A stretch of DNA of 64,000 nucleotides, taken from positions 2,046,001-2,110,000 of the forward strand of contig ML058370.1 in NCBI GenBank assembly GCA_003013855.2, written 5' to 3'. Numbering within the stretch: position 1 is the first letter of the stretch; each line of letters begins with the position of its first letter. Below the pieces are notes generated by a model, which saw only the letters and a program-made list of their open reading frames with translations, ran no database searches and had not been told where the DNA came from. This document shows, piece by piece, positions 1 through 10,671 of this stretch. The stretch comes from Liriodendron chinense (taxonomy: Eukaryota; Streptophyta; Magnoliopsida; Magnoliales; Magnoliaceae). Made by a program: the position numbers and the translations under genes.

Positions 1-2
1 CT

Positions 3-1838
3 GAGATTGAATCTTGGGACGTCACCTTCGTCGAAGACAGATACCCCAGTCGAAAGAAACAAAAGGTTTCCACCGAACTTTTTGAAATTCCCGATGTATC
101 TCAGGAGAGTGGGAGTTCTTCTGAAAATGGAGATACTTCTATAGTTCATCAGGACAGTGGGAGTACATCTCAGCAGGCTCCTGAGTTACGTCGAAGTGAA
201 AGAGGTTTGATTCCCAGAAGATATTTCGATATCGACGGTCAATCTTTCTCTTGTGTTGCGGTTGACGATGATGAACCTGATTCTTATCGGGATGCGTTAT
301 TATCTTCGAATTCGGCTGATTGGGTAACTGTCATGGACGAGGAGATTGCCTCCATGGAAAAGAACAAAGTCTGGGAACTTGTAGATCTGCCTTCCAATCG
401 TAAAGCAATTGGTAACAAGTGGGTACTTAAGATCAAAAGAAAGGCAGATGGTACAGTGGACAAGTACAAAGCAAGATTAGTTGCAAAAGGTTTTACACAA
501 AAAGAAGGTGTTGATTATGAGGAAACTTTTTCACCTGTTGCAAAATTTTCCTCAATCCGCATGATCTTGTCCATTGTCGCAAGTTTAGACTTAGAGTTAT
601 ATCAGATGGATGTAAAGACTACTTTCTTAAATGGTGATTTGGATGAAGATATTTACATGCAACAACCCATAGGTTATGTGGACAAAAAGTATCCAAAGAA
701 AGTCTGCAAGTTGTTACGATCTATTTATGGGTTGAAGCAATCTTCAAGGCAGTGGTACATGAGGTTCCATTTAGCCATAACCACTTTTGGATTCACAATG
801 AGTGAAGAAGATCATTGTGTATACGTGAAACGGTCTGGAAGATCTTTTCTGATACTATCTCTATATGTAGACGATATCCTATTAGCTGGTAATAACGTGC
901 AACTGTTGATGATGTCTAAAGATTGGCTTTTCTCGAACTTTGAGATGAAAGATCTTGGTGAAGCTAACTTTATTCTAGGGGTTAAAATCATCAGGAACCG
1001 TCCCAGGAGATTCTTAGGCTTGTCACAAGCCACTTACATACAGAAGATCTTAGAGCAGTTTAGGATGAAAAATTCAAAAGTTGTTGAAACTCCTATGGAT
1101 AAAGCTACCAAGTTAGACAGGAAATCGTGTCCCCAGACAGAAGCTGAGAAATCGGCAATGTCCTCAGTACCTTATGCGAGCGCAGTAGGCAGCTTAATGT
1201 ATGTTATGCTTTGCACCAGACCAGATATAAGCTATGCAGTTGGCATAGTCAGCCGTTACCAGAGTAACCCGGGACAGTCTCATTGGCAAGCCGTGAAACA
1301 TATATTCCGCTATCTCAGAGGAACCAAGGACTTGATGCTGTGTTATGAAGGCGCGAGTCTCGAGCTCAAAGGATATTCAGATGCCACCTGGGGTAATGAC
1401 GCCGACGAGGGAAAGTCTATTTCAGGATATGTCTTCTTGCTCGGAGGGGGAGCTATCTCTTGGTCGAGCAAGAAACAGACATCCATGGCACTTTCATCTA
1501 TGGAGGTCGAATACATTGCATGTTGTGCTGCAGTTCAAGAGTGTGTATGGGTTCGCAGATTCCTACAAGGATTGGGTGTTGTTCCAGGCATACATGAGCC
1601 TATATCGTTGAGGATAGATAACACCTCGGCCATTGACTTGGCAAAGGATCCCAAACACCACCAGAAATCGAAGCACATTGAGATAAAGTATCATTACGTT
1701 CGTGATCAAGTGAAAGAAAAGAAGGTTATCCTTAGCTACATTCCTACCAAGGAGATGATGGCTGATCTCATGACGAAACCTATAGCTAGAGATCTATTTC
1801 AGGTTTACGTCAGGCAGATGGGATTGAGGAAAGCTTGA
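3..1838 (+). CDS. Ty1/copia Pol, reverse transcriptase and RNase H part (5'-partial)
   Basis: The frame is open from base 3 to the TGA at 1836-1838, so the protein enters from the left; no start codon within this part is meaningful. The first ~65 residues are a Ser/Gln-rich linker as found between copia integrase and reverse transcriptase. The RVT_2 domain follows, with NKWVLKIKRKADG, KARLVAKGFTQ, the first catalytic Asp in QMDVKTTFLNG (codon 609-611) and the YVDD box at 864-875. RNase H follows, with Asp in YSDATWG, Glu in SSMEVEY, Asp in RIDNTSA and the terminal HIEIKYHYVRD and ADLMTKPI motifs. In the family, this polyprotein copies element RNA into cDNA in virus-like particles. The order INT-RT-RNaseH is what defines Ty1/copia. 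No stop or frameshift is seen in this part. Confidence 0.94.
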   Translation, partial: EIESWDVTFVEDRYPSRKKQKVSTELFEIPDVSQESGSSSENGDTSIVHQDSGSTSQQAPELRRSERGLIPRRYFDIDGQSFSCVAVDDDEPDSYRDALLSSNSADWVTVMDEEIASMEKNKVWELVDLPSNRKAIGNKWVLKIKRKADGTVDKYKARLVAKGFTQKEGVDYEETFSPVAKFSSIRMILSIVASLDLELYQMDVKTTFLNGDLDEDIYMQQPIGYVDKKYPKKVCKLLRSIYGLKQSSRQWYMRFHLAITTFGFTMSEEDHCVYVKRSGRSFLILSLYVDDILLAGNNVQLLMMSKDWLFSNFEMKDLGEANFILGVKIIRNRPRRFLGLSQATYIQKILEQFRMKNSKVVETPMDKATKLDRKSCPQTEAEKSAMSSVPYASAVGSLMYVMLCTRPDISYAVGIVSRYQSNPGQSHWQAVKHIFRYLRGTKDLMLCYEGASLELKGYSDATWGNDADEGKSISGYVFLLGGGAISWSSKKQTSMALSSMEVEYIACCAAVQECVWVRRFLQGLGVVPGIHEPISLRIDNTSAIDLAKDPKHHQKSKHIEIKYHYVRDQVKEKKVILSYIPTKEMMADLMTKPIARDLFQVYVRQMGLRKA

Positions 1839-3018
1839 TTGATATGCTTGTATCATGTATCTTTGATCTTTCATGAATAATAAATTTCATTTTATTCAGT
1901 ATTGAGCACTTGTTAGACTAGGTATGTAGATCATCAGCATTTTCTTTGAGATCAAGTAGGATTTCAACTATTATCGGCAGGCCGGTTACCCACTCGCACG
2001 GGTTGACCAACCCTAAATGTACAAGAGAGGTACACTTGGGGTGATGTTCATACACTGAGGTATGAACCACCCTTTATTGATAATAAAGGATGAGAATGCG
2101 AATGAGTTGTATCCGCCTTCAGTCCTATAAGATTGAAGATGAGACTGACAAAGTCGAATAACATAGTCGCACCATTACTCAAATGCGAATAATATTATGG
2201 CCTGAATCACAGCCAAGTCGTGAGGTTATGAGATGAGTCATACCTCATGTGAGATGACTTGCGTAATGTAGACCCGACAGATACCTAGTATTGTCTACTT
2301 TATGGCGTGGATTGTAGCCACGTGTTTGGACCTATTACCTACAGATTGCTTTGATTCGATCTAATCATTGCAACGTGCGACTAGCCAGTCCCGTAGGTGA
2401 CTCTTTGTGTCCTCAATTACCCTCCTCTTGTGTACAGGAGGATGAGATTGAGTGTCGCTACTTTAGTATACGATGACGAAAGGCCCTTGACTGGCCAGAC
2501 TCAGTTATGCTAGGAAAGCGGCTTGATCAATTCTAAATTACACACCTGCGTGGGGAAGATCTCGTGACAGCTACACCAAGTTTCTAGAACTATAAATACG
2601 CACTTGAAGACTTGTCCGCCAGCAGTATCGAGTTTTCTTAGACTTTTATAAACGATATTCTCTTTCAAAAATATATATGTATATATATTACTTTAAAAAG
2701 AATTCAAATTGATGTTTGTAAAAAACCAAGTTTTTCAGAATAAACTCGATAAGTTGGATAAGTGCGTATGTTGGCCGAGTATTCCAGATTGGGAGTTAAC
2801 TCTATCCGGTGTGGTCATGCGGATTAGGACAGGCAATGCAAAGCTTGGGTTATTGAGTGCTAGATAGGTGGTCTCTTAGTACTCAAACACCTGTGAGAAG
2901 ATAACGGTGTTCCAGCTGGTCCCACGCTTCTGATTCTTTTGATCGTGATTCTTTGGTTTTGATTATTATGTGATGAGCTAGATGAACTCTCATGATGTGC
3001 CTACCCCACAATGTGATT
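1839..3018 (+). other. Long 3' internal region of the copia element, no long ORF
   Basis: About 1.2 kb lies between the pol stop and the polypurine tract, with no ORF of useful length. This is long for copia, where the LTR usually follows pol closely. I see no env-like frame, membrane segment or coiled coil here. Confidence 0.6.
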
Positions 3019-3028
3019 GAGTGGGAGA
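3019..3028 (+). promoter_or_regulatory. Polypurine tract of the copia element
   Basis: All-purine gagtgggaga sits directly before the TGTTGG start of the LTR. This is the position and form expected of the plus-strand primer site in copia elements. Confidence 0.6.
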
Positions 3029-3520
3029 TGTTGGTTGTGGACCTTTGGGGGCCCACTTGTGGATTGGGACCCATAGGGAGTGGATCGGGAACCATAGGAA
3101 GTTACCGCATCCTTTTCCTTCCGGGAATTTGATTTTCAAATTCCAGAGGTGGTTAGATGAGATAAGGATAAACCTTATCTCATCTCACCATCATATCCCC
3201 TTTATCTCTCGTATGAGTATTATAAAAGGGATAATTCTCTTCTGATACAAAACACGAAAAAGAAAAACCATAAGTGATATACGGAGAGAAAAGAAAGGAA
3301 TAAGCTTCGAGAGTTCATCTAGTCCATCTATCAGATCTGAGCCATAGATCTAATCCGGTGACCATCTTCACCGTTGGATCAGAGGGGTGATCAGACCCAT
3401 TTGTTCCCGTAGCAGATAGGCGAACGGCTGGATTACACCGTACATCCTCGGCTTTGCGAAAATTCTCATCGTGTAGACCGTCGGATCCTAGTGGCCCACA
3501 CTTCCGCAATTACTTACACA
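3029..3520 (+). repeat. 3' LTR of the copia element
   Basis: It starts TGTTGG directly after the purine tract and holds a TATA box (tataaaa, 3221-3227) followed by an A-rich, G/A-rich leader-like stretch. The 3' edge is uncertain (a CA ending near 3518-3520), because the 5' LTR that would fix it is outside the window. Confidence 0.55.
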
Positions 3521-4770
3521 AAGAACATTTGAATTACCACTTAACCACATCTTCAGAGAACAGTCAAGAGCAATCAAATACTCTATGACAATATGGTAAC
3601 AAATCCTACTCTAGGATTCGTTGATCTAAATAAAAAATCGTTGCTCTCAATATAAATCCATGTTTGAATATTTTATAAATTGCCATTGAAGTGATCACAA
3701 ACACGATATAGCATTTTATGCAAATTTTATTTCTAGATTTGGGTTAGGTTTACAGCTTTCGGTTTTAGTGACTGCTGAAATTGATTTTAGTTCAAAAGGG
3801 ATGCTTATGGTGGGAGATTGTGGTATAGATTGGAGAGAATTACAGGATGGGTTTAGAGGATGAGATTGAGGCTGGAACATGGGATCAAATTCGGGACAAG
3901 TTAAGGAACAGTTTGGAACTAGAACAGGCATTATTTGCAGAGGCTAGGGACTGGTTTTATAGACAGATACGTGGTAGCTCTGGGAAGTCTTTAAGAAAAT
4001 TGTTAAGATGGAATTAGGCTTGGATTCCGCTGAAGCGAGGTTTGGGATTAAGGGTCACCTTACAGTGTAGAGTGGGCTGCACCTGCAGCTATTCCTGACT
4101 CTTAACACAAACATTCCATGTATTAAATTGTTCATCACAGAAAGGCAGGCTCCTGCTGTCTACACTACACTAAGCGCACATTGATTACTGACAATTCATT
4201 TCGTGTTTTACCACAGACGCAAGCAGTGGCAAACCGGCGTAAGCTCTCCTCTGTAGACTACCAGTTATATGAATGACCAAACCACAAAAAGAAGAATAAG
4301 AAAAAGAAAAAGAAAAAGAAAAAGAAAAAGAAAAAAAGATGGGAAGAGAAATACGCAATACGCATATATACCAACAAGGAGCTATCTCATTGGTCAAATG
4401 TATTGCACATCGTGTTTTCTTCTTCTTCTTCATCTTTCTTTCCTTTTTTTTTCCTTTTATTTTTTATTTTTTATTTTTTATTTTTTATTTTTTATTTTTA
4501 TTTTTTGCATAATCTTGAAGGTATCTTAGCTATTAAACTCTAAGCAGGTGAACTTAACTTTTGAAGGAAACCTATTTGTTGAATGAGGGGTTTTTTTTAC
4601 CAAGTCAATGACTGTTCAGTTGGGCCACATGTATTCCATCTACAATTTTTTTTTTTTTTAAATGTAGTTTACGTTATATATGTTATACATTTATTTTGAT
4701 TGGCTTGTGCACACAAATCAAATTCTATATGACGATGTTGGGTATATTTTTGTTTTTGCATAGTAATGGC
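3521..4770. other. Gene-free stretch with low-complexity tracts
   Basis: No recognised gene. It contains an (aaaaag)n tract near 4290-4335 and a (ttttatttt)n tract near 4450-4505. A 56-codon open stretch (3847-4017, starting MGLEDEIEAGTW) looks protein-like in composition and reads on in another frame as KMELGLDSAEARFGIKG. I do not recognise a family and do not call it a gene. Confidence 0.4.
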
Positions 4771-5270
4771 TAGGGCTATAAATGGTCGGGTTCAGGGCGG
4801 GTTTAGCCAAAACCAGACCCGCCCATTTACTAAACGGGTCTGGGTCCAAATTTTAGACCCAGACCCTTTTACTAAATGGGCGGGTCCAGGTCGGGTCTAA
4901 GTCAGCCCATCAGACCCATTTATAAATGGGTCCGGGTCTGGTAGAGGGAGATCCACCCAGACCCATTTATAAATGGGCCGAGTCTATTGGGTCCGGGTCT
5001 AGATCAAGTATGCAAGCATTTTACAAGGCTTAAAACCGGGTCTGGACGGGTCCCTTGTAACATAGACCAAACCCACCCACTTACTAAATGGGTTTGGGTC
5101 GGGTCGGGTCGGGCCTAATATAAAGGAAACCAGACCCAGACCCGTTTAACAAATGGGTCTATTCTTAGACCCAGACCCGTACCATTTAACAAATGGGTCA
5201 GGTCTGGGTCGGGTCTAAATGGGTTGGGTCTGGGTACCCCATCGAGTCCACTGACCCATTTACAGCCCTA
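4771..5270. mobile_element. Non-autonomous hAT element (500 bp)
   Basis: Ends are inverted: left tagggctataaatgg, right the complement of tagggctgtaaatgg. They are bounded by a perfect 8-bp target duplication gtaatggc (4763-4770 and 5271-5278). An 8-bp duplication with TAGGG-type ends is the hAT signature. The interior has no ORF. It is built from repeats of gacccattta/taaatgggtc in both orientations, including the 20-base palindrome at 4913-4932 and a near copy about 46 bp on. Confidence 0.88.
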
Positions 5271-5278
5271 GTAATGGC

Positions 5279-6547
5279 TTTCAAGGATAATAGTAGAGTG
5301 AGCTAGAGTGATCCTGCACAAAAGAAACTATTTATTGACTTGTGCCTTTAAGAGGCAAATATCGGAGGAAGGTCAAGAGGATCTTTGAAGTTAACTTCAT
5401 GAATTCGAATCATAGAAGAACTCAAAAAACAAAATAGAAAAGATTTTACTAAAAAACGATTAAAGAACTCATAGGATTATATGGAAAAAGAGAAAAAGTA
5501 TGGAATATGGTTAAGGTTAGTGAGTGTTATGGGGCATGGCTTTACCGCATCAATCAACACATTTGATTGCCAGTGGAAAAATGGGATGATTATCTGAAGG
5601 CAAATGATGACTTTATAATATTTATATTGATGTGATTAATAAAATTTTCTTACCATCTATGAGGTTGTAAATATAATCCAAGGATATTTTCCACAAGTGA
5701 AAATGAATACACTTAGAAAAAATGGACAGTCAACTCCGACCAAGGATAAATTCAAATACTTGCTCGAACCCACCCAATGATCTCCTTACAAGTTCAACAC
5801 GAAGTCAATGTTCGAATGTGGTATGTTTAAAAGTAAGATTTATTGGACAACTGTAATGGACAATATTTTGATAGACACCCTACTAGAGCAAGTTAGTTTG
5901 GAAAGGAAAGGAAAGGAGAAAATGGGTTTTGCCCGGATGTATACAATGTAGTGACGATTGAGATGGAGAAATCTCTAAGCATTTGTCTTAACAAGGATAG
6001 CGTTCAAAATTATATGCGCGCATTGAAAAACACTACAATATAGTGGAAGACATGTTGAACGCATATGGGTTTGGGTGGGATGCAAACCTTAAGATCGTTA
6101 TTGCACTGAATGATGATGGGATAAGTACATGAAGGTAACTTTACAACTCTTCTTGCCTATCAGTCAATTGTAGAATTTATAGCATAAATGTGTATAATAT
6201 TGATAGACATATTTACCCACATGCAATTTCAATGGTATGTTGCAAAAATTTAGAAAAAAAAAAAAAAAAAATGATGCCCAAATTCAATGCTCTAGCTATC
6301 TTAATAGGTGTTGATCAAACTAGTAGGTGTAAGTCAGTTACTAATTACTCCACATGCATTTCTTTTTGGAGTCCAACGTGAGAGAAATGAGACGGAGAAT
6401 TATTACAATATGGAAAAGTATTTTGAGAAAATTATGCATTAAGACACAAATGACGAATTTGACAATGGACTAGAGATTCTATTCACATATGGTTTCAGGA
6501 TTCTTGGAATGAAGAATTCTAGAATAGCCGCACACAGGATACCCACG
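5279..6547. other. AT-rich intergenic stretch, no gene seen
   Basis: Many stops in all frames. Phrases resembling decayed retroelement coding sequence occur around 5700-6130 but cannot be assigned to a domain. Confidence 0.4.
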
Positions 6548-6555
6548 TCCTTGAA

Positions 6556-7863
6556 TAGGGCTGTCAATGGACCGGGTTGGCCCGACGGGCTTTCGAGCCT
6601 AGCCCACCTAGGGCTGGGCTTGGGCTAAACTATTAAGTCCTCGGGCTAGGCTCGGGCGTAAAAGTTGAGCCCGTTTCACAAACGGGCCGGGCTTGGACAT
6701 AGCTTCTGAGAAGCCTGTCAGCCCAGCCCGCCCGTTTAAATATTAAGATAAATTTAAAATTTTAAATAATATTCTTCCCTCTTATTCCCCTTTTAGCTTT
6801 TCAAAAAATTTCAACATTTAATGCATGTCTATCATCTTCTCTTTCCAAAATGTCAGCATTTAATGCATCTTTTCAGACAACAATCAACATTTAATTCCCC
6901 TCTCTCTCATCTCCTCCTTGCTTCCGTGAGACAGCCATGCTGAGGAGCTTGGTCATCTACAAGCACTGTAACAACAACGATTTTTGGTGTTCGGCGAGGT
7001 TGTCGATCGAGTGTGGTGGGGGCATGACATAATCGTTCGATCTTGACAATAGTTGGGGGAAGATTCCTACCTATCTCTCCATGCTTAAAAAGAAAAAAGA
7101 AAAAAAAAAAAAGAGAAGGTAAATAAGCCTTTTTACCTTCATCAGTTAGGCTTTGAGATGTGCTTTCCTAAATATTAAAATCAAAGAATTTTTTTCGAAA
7201 AATCAAAACCTGAGGAGAATTTTCGGATAAAAATCTAACATTTTAGTTGTTGTTGCTTTTTCTTCATGCTCAACAAATTTGCGAAACTTTTTTTTTTCTT
7301 TTTATAATAAATGCAAATGAAATCTTAAATCTCTTAGGGCCCGTTTGGATCGTAAGTTGCTTAAGATAAGTTACTTATGCCACAAGTAGCTTATCTTAGT
7401 TTCTACTTTTTAAAAAAATAAGTATGTTTTGTAAACAACATAGTTATCAGCTTTTTCTCTCTTTCATCTCTCTAGAAAAGTGAAAAAGCTAAAAGATTTA
7501 GCTGAAGTGATTATGTACTTTTTAAGTAAAAAAGTTACATATTACTAATTATAAACCAAACTTACTTATCTGAAATAAGTTACTTATCTACTGCTATACG
7601 TGGAAAAGTAACTTATTTGGTGGTATCCAAACGGGCCCTTAGAGATTCTATTCTTGTTCTATTTCTTCTCTCTTTTAGCAGGAAAAACGTTTGGGTTAGG
7701 GTTTAAGTCGAGCTCCGGTTGGGTCTTCCAAATGTGTTTCAGGTCGGGGTCGGGCTGAAATATTCTGACCGGTCATGGGCCGGGTTTGGACAGATCTTGA
7801 AAAGGATGGGTCAGGTTTGGACAGAGCTTGGCCCGGCCGTAACCCGGCTCATTGACACCCCTA
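6556..7863. mobile_element. Non-autonomous hAT element (1.3 kb) with a nested MITE
   Basis: Left end tagggctgtcaatgg and right end complementary to taggggtgtcaatgag. A perfect 8-bp target duplication tccttgaa lies at 6548-6555 and 7864-7871. Subterminal sequence is rich in ggcccg/cgggcc. No transposase ORF, so it would depend on an autonomous hAT. A second element is inserted at 7337-7638. Confidence 0.9.
7337..7638. mobile_element. PIF/Harbinger-type (Tourist-like) MITE nested in the hAT element
   Basis: 302 bp with inverted ends gggcccgtttggat and atccaaacgggccc, flanked by the 3-bp duplication TTA (7334-7336, 7639-7641). TTA plus GGGCCCGTTTGG ends fit PIF/Harbinger MITEs. The interior contains repeated aagttactta/taagtaactt words. 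It must be younger than its hAT host. Confidence 0.88.
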
Positions 7864-7871
7864 TCCTTGAA

Positions 7872-9773
7872 TATGCTATCTACGGTATCTTCAAGGAAGA
7901 ATGCAAAGGTTGGGTCTACTTCTGACATTCTAGGATTGCTAATTGAGGGAATGATAGCCACTGTGGTTCGTTTGGCAACAACAGTGGATGGCAAGGAACT
8001 GACACATATGGGAGGGTTAATGCGTTATTGCATGAAATGAAAGGCTTTGTAGAAGAAGATATAATGATTGCAGAATCCATGCTGTCGAGGATGACTCTTC
8101 GGCAATACATTTTCTTACAGAGCATTGCATAGGAGACTTATGTGGATTCAATGGACGGTCAATCACACGTCGTGTCTACTCTAAGATGGTCTGACTTTGG
8201 TGAACGTTCTCCATTTTGTATACACATATGATAGATGATAATCTATTACCTTTTATTTTGATGAATCTTTGAGGAATATAATTATTGCTAAATTTTTTGG
8301 ATAAGTTAGGAGTTATGTGCACAAATCAATGCACAAAACATATATAAGTGGGTGTGACACTCTACACTTAAATCGTGTTGGAAGAGAGCATAAATGTATG
8401 TACATACATAGGTAATTTCTCTTTATAGGGGGAAGTTAAAATACAACAAAATTTTGGGTTGGATCCAAGTATATTTGCATTATTTTCAGCTTCATGTTAA
8501 CTGAATGTGGATTGCTTATTACATTATCTGTCTCTGTAAAATTGATGTTGCGTCAGATAGGTACATTTTTATATTCGGCCTTTGCTTGGTTTGTATAATG
8601 AACACAACGGTACATAAATTGCTAGTGGCCTTTACTAAGTCCATATCGGGTCTTTCCCATTAATTCTTCATATATATAATGTTTGAATTTAATGTGAACT
8701 TTTTAATTATTAAACCATTTGTTCACATACTAACAATATTATATGTTATCTACACAAGTGTTGCAATGGGCAAGTTTTATGTTGTGTTTGTGGGCATAAA
8801 AACGGGCATATTTGACCATTAGGAAGAGTGTCAGCGGAAGTAATCGAGTTTTCGGATAACAATTACCAATCATACACTTCATACATGAATGCGTATGCTG
8901 CATGATAGCTAGACTTTGGAGATCACCATAATCTCCAAGATGATGATCTGAGGCTGGTGAATAATGTATCATTATAAAAAAATGTTCAACTGGTGACTAC
9001 CACCTCTAAATACAGAGTATCAACCCCCAGCGATGATCAGACACATGTAAAGATTAACTTGTTACAGAACTTGGGTAATACAGTCCATCACTCTGGTATA
9101 AGTGCTGATGATACTCCTATGTTGAGAGAGATTGAGAGGTTTGTTCTATTGGTGTTAGCAACATTCATATTCTGGAAGATCTTCTACGTGATTTTTCAAT
9201 TCTAAGTTATTATGTTTATATGTGTAGACATGTGACAGTTTTTTATACTTACACATGTGCATGGTTGCTTTTTGCTAGTCAATATTTGGATGTCTATGCA
9301 TGGGGAGGGGCTGCTCTTTGTAGGATCATCCACTCTTGTGGGCCCACTTGATGTCATTGGATCAGCCTCATTTTTTATCTAAAGCATGACAATCCCCAAA
9401 CGATTCGGCTAGACATCCTTCACAGTGGGGCCTAGGTGGATCCATCCAGCATATGTAATCCAGCATATGTACTTCTCACCGAACTGCTATATCCCTCATT
9501 CACTCTTCTTTTACATGGCTTTGACTGGTCAATGATTGTGGAGCATCGGTTCAGGCATATTAAAATACAATTTTACTTATTTTTTTAGTCAAACGATGTA
9601 TTATGCTGCAAATCAAATAAACACCATCTTCATCGGTTGATACAAACATCGGTCAATTTACCATCTAAAACAACCTATTTCCATCTAATACACCCTAACA
9701 CTATAATCACCACGGCATTACACCACATTACGGTGTAAAATTGTGTACCCAGACACACCCCATTGTCTTTAGT
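7872..9773. other. Intergenic stretch, no gene seen
   Basis: Only short frames. Frames around 7990-8160 (YGRVNALLHEMKGFVEED and on) read like decayed coding sequence but match nothing I can name. Confidence 0.35.
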
Positions 9774-9895
9774 GGTGTGGTCCACTTGAGCTTTGGATCT
9801 GCATCATTTTTCGACTCATACCGTAGACAAGCTAGCAAAATGGATGGAAGGTGTCGATAAAGCACATGTGGATCCCACAGAGCTTGGGCCACGCT
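9774..9895 (+). repeat. Copy of a dispersed 'gtggtccacttgag' repeat
   Basis: Reads gtggtccacttgagctttgg, then an aaatggatgg core, then a gtggatccca ending. The same order of blocks recurs at 11637-11735, 34524-34680 (reverse), 36490-36615, 49085-49290, 61650-61770 and 63823-64000. No ORF; probably a high-copy MITE family. Confidence 0.55.
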
Positions 9896-10508
9896 GTGCC
9901 ATGGGCAATTAGCACAACTTAGCGAGACTCCCTTTTTGAAATGAGAAAAACTTCAATAGTTTGTAAAAGAGTGACAAATGTCATGCAAGCACTTAAAAAT
10001 TGCCCAAGTGGTGCACTAGTCAAATTAAACAGTCCAAATTATGCTACCCAGTGTAGATGGAACATGAATCTAAATTTAAGCTTATTCCATTATCTAAGTA
10101 TCAGATTGGTGACCATTTACTGGACGGTTAAATGAAAAATATCCAAAGGTTTTACTTCCATAAACAAGCATACACACAAAAGGCCATGATTGTTCAACCA
10201 AAATCTATCATTGAGATTGTGACTTGGCTACAGAAGGTTCAGTCTAGTCAATTTTTTTAAGTTAATAAATGCCAGGTGTACAATTCATAAGTGCCCACGT
10301 ATGGATGTCATACACAGACTGAATATCATATAACTCATTAAAAAAAAAATTATTAGAATTGCCGAGCCCAACCGTGTGTGCAATAAAGTTCATCTACATG
10401 CCACATGTGTGCCAACATGGCACCATAGTTCTAAGGTCCAATCCATCAATCAGAAAATGGTATAATTATATTGACTCCCTAACTCAAGAATCAAGTTGAT
10501 CAGCCTGC

Positions 10509-10655
10509 TGGGTCCTTTACTCATCCCTTGTTGGTAGACTCATGAGAGTTACAAGGTTATAGGTTCCAGTAGCCATTGTGGTGAAATTCTACTGTGGTGT
10601 GAGTAGATGGGTGGGTGTGTGAGGTGTGAGTGCATGTCTGTAAAATAAAATAAAA
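10509..10655 (+). mobile_element. SINE, probably tRNA-derived
   Basis: A 147-bp unit flanked by a perfect 16-bp duplication aagttgatcagcctgc (10493-10508 and 10656-10671). A degenerate pol III B-box-like word (aggttccagt) lies about 10545-10560. The body catcgtg-type phrase cattgtggtgaaattctac is followed by GT-rich sequence and an A-rich taaaataaaataaaa tail. Long variable duplication, A-rich tail and B box together indicate a SINE. A related copy lies near 46175-46323. Confidence 0.8.
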
Positions 10656-10671
10656 AAGTTGATCAGCCTGC

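Larger units (their letters stand above)
1..3520 (+). mobile_element. Ty1/copia LTR retrotransposon, 3' half
   Basis: The window opens inside a copia element. An open pol frame is followed by a 1.2-kb internal region without a long ORF, a purine-rich tract (3019-3028, gagtgggaga) and an LTR starting TGTTGG at 3029. The 5' LTR, gag, protease and integrase lie outside the window, so the right border is estimated from the last CA-type ending near 3520 and no target duplication can be tested. Intact catalytic motifs suggest a fairly young copy. Confidence 0.85.

Noticed and set aside
207..209. Start codon of the copia pol frame at 207
   Set aside because: It is a TTG and the frame is open upstream to base 3 with fitting copia linker sequence; no internal start is needed.
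1839..3018. env-like gene after copia pol
   Set aside because: No frame over 75 codons and no hydrophobic segment.
10545..10560. Functional tRNA gene
   Set aside because: Only a degenerate B-box-like word is present, with no cloverleaf; it belongs to a SINE.
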